From Beroe forskalii (lineage: Eukaryota; Ctenophora; Nuda; Beroida; Beroidae): a stretch of DNA of 64,000 nucleotides. The notes under the pieces are model-generated. The model saw nothing but the letters and a program-made list of their open reading frames with translations, made no database searches and was not told where the DNA came from. A program made the translations under genes and the position numbers. Shown piece by piece: positions 61,434 to 64,000 of this stretch; positions within the stretch are counted from its first letter, which is position 1, and each line of letters opens with the position of its first letter. The stretch lies in NCBI GenBank assembly GCA_011033025.1, contig WFMF01000267.1, positions 124,001 to 188,000 of the forward strand, read 5' to 3'.

Positions 61434-62760
61434 CTGCAACGTTCCACATTTGGACGTAACCTCATAAGATTAAGAAAGAGACGGACATCGCCCTTCGACA
61501 GATTTAGCCGTAAGCATTAGGTAAAGGTTAGAATAGGGGCTTGTTTGCAATTGCTAAACACGTATATCCTCGTTTGCCGTTGCGTTGAACTGCGCGGCGC
61601 ATACACACAACTATGCGGGCTTAGGAAGGGGCTTCTCACTCAGTCGTTGACAGGCTCTCGGGTAGGTCTCCCATGTAAACGGGACTGAACTGAGCGACGT
61701 CACAGATCTTGTTGTTGTCCTAAGCTACATTGCACATGCTATGTATCCCTGTTTGACGTTTGTTGTTTGTTCGCGCGCGCCTTTTCTTCGAAAAATCACT
61801 ATTTTTAGTGTTCTCTGAGTATGCGGGCTTAGGAAGATTTAGATAGCGGGTCAAAAATGATCGTCCGACAACGTCCGGCGGACGTTTCCTTGCAATTGCA
61901 TTGAATTTGAAACTGAAAGTACTTTGCGCGGACAAATTTCAGTTTCAAACTCAATGCAATTGCAAGGAGCAATTTTTTATTCCTAAGCCCTCGTAGGATG
62001 TTACCCTACGTGCTACGGCCCCTGCGCGCGCAACGATCCTCATTTGGACGGTCACATTTGCGCTTTCGCCATCCAGTCAGAAGAAATAGACGGGCAATGT
62101 CCGCATAGGTGTTTCCCCTAACTTCCCCTAACCAGGGGCGCCGCGCACTCCATGGTTAGGGCAAGGGCAACCCCTAACCAGGAGTGTCGTTTGGAATTCA
62201 GAATTGGTGCAATGCGCGCGCGTAAAACTAGGAAATATAAATAGGGATTTGTTGCTAAACACGTATATCCCTGTCTGCGTTGCGCGGCGCGCTTCCCCAG
62301 GGAAGCGCCGCGCGCGTACACACACCTATGCGGGCTTAGGAAAGGGATTTGGTTAGACTTAGAGCAACATAGGTCATGTGTGTACGCGCCGCGCGAGCCA
62401 CACTTGCCAGGCGTTGCCTGGCCCCCTCGCGCGCGCTAAGCGCGCGCGCCGACTCGCAGGCAACGTCTGGCAAAGCCACACAGGGCCAGGGGTACACCAC
62501 ATTGATATGATATACGTGTTTTAGCAAACTTTCGTAGGGATGTTAGGCCCCGCGCAACGTTCCACATTTGCAATTGCATTTGGACGGTCAGTCGCGTCGA
62601 AGAGCAATTGCAATTAAATTTAGATGTTTAAAAACCCAGGCGGCGTTAATTTGCCGCACCTCACAAGCTAAGTTGCTAAACACGTATATCCCTGTGTGGC
62701 TCGCGCGGCGCGCTTCCCCAGCGGCGCGTACACACACCTATGCGGGCTTAGGAAAAGCTA
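61434..62760. repeat. Composite of family-D MITEs and GC-rich foldbacks
   Basis: Family-D copies at 61551-61628, 62252-62342 and 62671-62754. Between them are AACGTTCCACATTTGGACG blocks (61436, 62556), a foldback near 61890-61970 (TTGCAATTGCATTGAATTTG and inverse), a copy inverse to 6740-6890 at 62000-62110, and a GC-rich palindrome around 62400-62480. No coding. Confidence 0.65.
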
Positions 62761-63143
62761 AGGTGAAGACACCAATGTAAATTAAAATATATGACTTGAG
62801 AATAAAAACAAAAATTTGATGAAAAATAAATATCACGATCGCACTGAGGAAACACTGCCAGGTTGGGATCGGTATAAAAACTCAAGAATTCGGTTACAAA
62901 ATACAGTTCACATTTGACCATCAAATTTAAACGTGTTTCAATTTCACCTCGAAAATATTGGCCAGACTCAGTCGCCAAGTTTGAATGGGACACATGCAAT
63001 TCCTTTCCATCCGTGCTCTGGTACTCTAGTGGTACGTAGGCATGTCAAAATGTTATATTTCCTGCGAAAAATTTGCCCCGAAATGGAGAATATAACATTT
63101 TAAATTTGTTGTTTGGTTTAATACGTGCCCGGTAAATGTAATA
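62761..63143. other. No feature recognised
   Basis: AT-rich intergenic sequence; nothing supported on either strand. Confidence 0.4.
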
Positions 63144-63457
63144 GGGGCCATCCATATAGGACGTCCGCAAAATTTCGGCCATTTCAGACCCCTCCCTCCC
63201 CCCTTGTCCGCAAACGTCCGCAATCCAGAAACCTCTCCCTCCGCCCGCATTTTCTTCAAAATCTTTTGGGTCATCATTTTTGGCCCCGAAATTTCATGAT
63301 TTTCTAGTGAAATAGCCGTCAAATCGCCCAAAATTTCCATGAATTGCGGACGTCCGCATTTGGCCAAACACCCCCCTCCCCCATACGTCCGCAAACGTCC
63401 GCATTGGCCAGACTCCCCCCTCCCCCCTCATTGCGGACGTCCTTTATGGATGGCCCC
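63144..63457. mobile_element. 314-bp MITE with 27-bp inverted ends (GGGGCCATCCAT)
   Basis: The first 27 bp (start GGGGCCATCCATATAGGACG) match the inverted last 27 bp with one mismatch. Subterminal copies of ACGTCCGCAAACGTCCGCA are also inverted. Apparent proteins on both strands are translations of this element. Confidence 0.85.
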
Positions 63458-64000
63458 AAAGTCAACTTTCATTCAAATATAAATAAATTTTGCCATGTTC
63501 TTTCGATCTCAGACTGTAAAATGTGAAACGCAATTCTGTTTTAAAGTTCAACAGTTTCGAAAGTTCGAAGATAACATCCACAAAAACGAGCCTTTTTTGT
63601 AATTCATATCAACAAATATCATAATCATATATGACGTAATCAGTTAACAAAATTCATAATAAAAGATCACAAAAGTAGTGATATTCATAGTTACTGTTCA
63701 GTCAAAAATAATTTATAAAATTCACAATACAGCCAAGGTCAAAAACCTACGAATAATAAGATATTGTTTTACCGCGGAAATGATTTTCAAACGCCGGGAG
63801 GTAAAAAAGCGGTTATATTATCGGTGGCGACATAAACCAATCAGCGCACGTTTTGATGGTTCAACGCCGCGCTGATTGGTCAATGCCGCAACGATCTCAG
63901 AACCAATGAGATTCTGAATTCATCGCGACATTGACCAATCAGCACGCGAGTTCACCATCAGCACGCCAAATGCCAGTGTATCAAATTCAATGTCTATAAT
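63458..64000. other. Intergenic; CCAATCAG inverted pairs at the right edge
   Basis: AT-rich to about 63800, then 63835-63960 with four alternating ACCAATCAGCGC / GCTGATTGGTCAAT blocks, the same type as the foldback at 46744. Confidence 0.5.

Overview
The window looks like nuclear DNA of an invertebrate animal. Genes are split into short exons (about 60-250 nt) with GT-AG introns, the protein families are typical of animals, there is a tRNA-derived SINE, and non-coding DNA is packed with short inverted-repeat DNA elements (MITEs) and minisatellites. No vertebrate repeat family was recognised. The species cannot be fixed from this window; a marine or early-branching invertebrate is a guess. All three genes lie on the + strand.

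1-5.4 kb: an adhesion-type G-protein-coupled receptor, 5' end outside the window, 15 exons rebuilt here (GAIN region, GPS motif, seven membrane segments, acidic tail). It has a one-base frameshift in TM5, an intron that appears to derive from a MITE insertion, and two introns in which tandem repeats carry copies of the neighbouring 3' splice site. 5.4-7.4 kb: intergenic, with GC-rich foldback repeats. 7.47-8.78 kb: a complete single-exon NIM1-type AMPK-related kinase ending in a polybasic stretch plus a CaaX box.

9.6-58.2 kb: what I read as one large inositol 1,4,5-trisphosphate 3-kinase gene. Ten constant exons (52973-58178) encode the calmodulin-binding and catalytic region. Two alternative N-termini fit them by splice phase: a long form from exons at 9.6, 11.6, 11.9 and 19.2 kb (start possibly N-myristoylated), and a short form from an exon at 45.6 kb plus one at 50.1 kb, giving a predicted 405-residue protein. 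The constant exons are strongly supported; joining the 9.6-19.3 kb exons to them is inference.

The introns (7.3 kb, then 33 kb holding the second first exon) hold no other gene I can support. They are filled with MITEs: dozens of short units with the palindrome TGACGTCA, foldbacks with CCAATCAG ends, GCGCGGCGTAA-type foldbacks, a strongly structured element at 47.8-48.6 kb and an X-box minisatellite at 54.2-54.7 kb. 58.2-64 kb is intergenic, with a 20-bp satellite at 60.7-61.4 kb and several MITEs. No rRNA, functional tRNA, CRISPR array or intact transposase was found.
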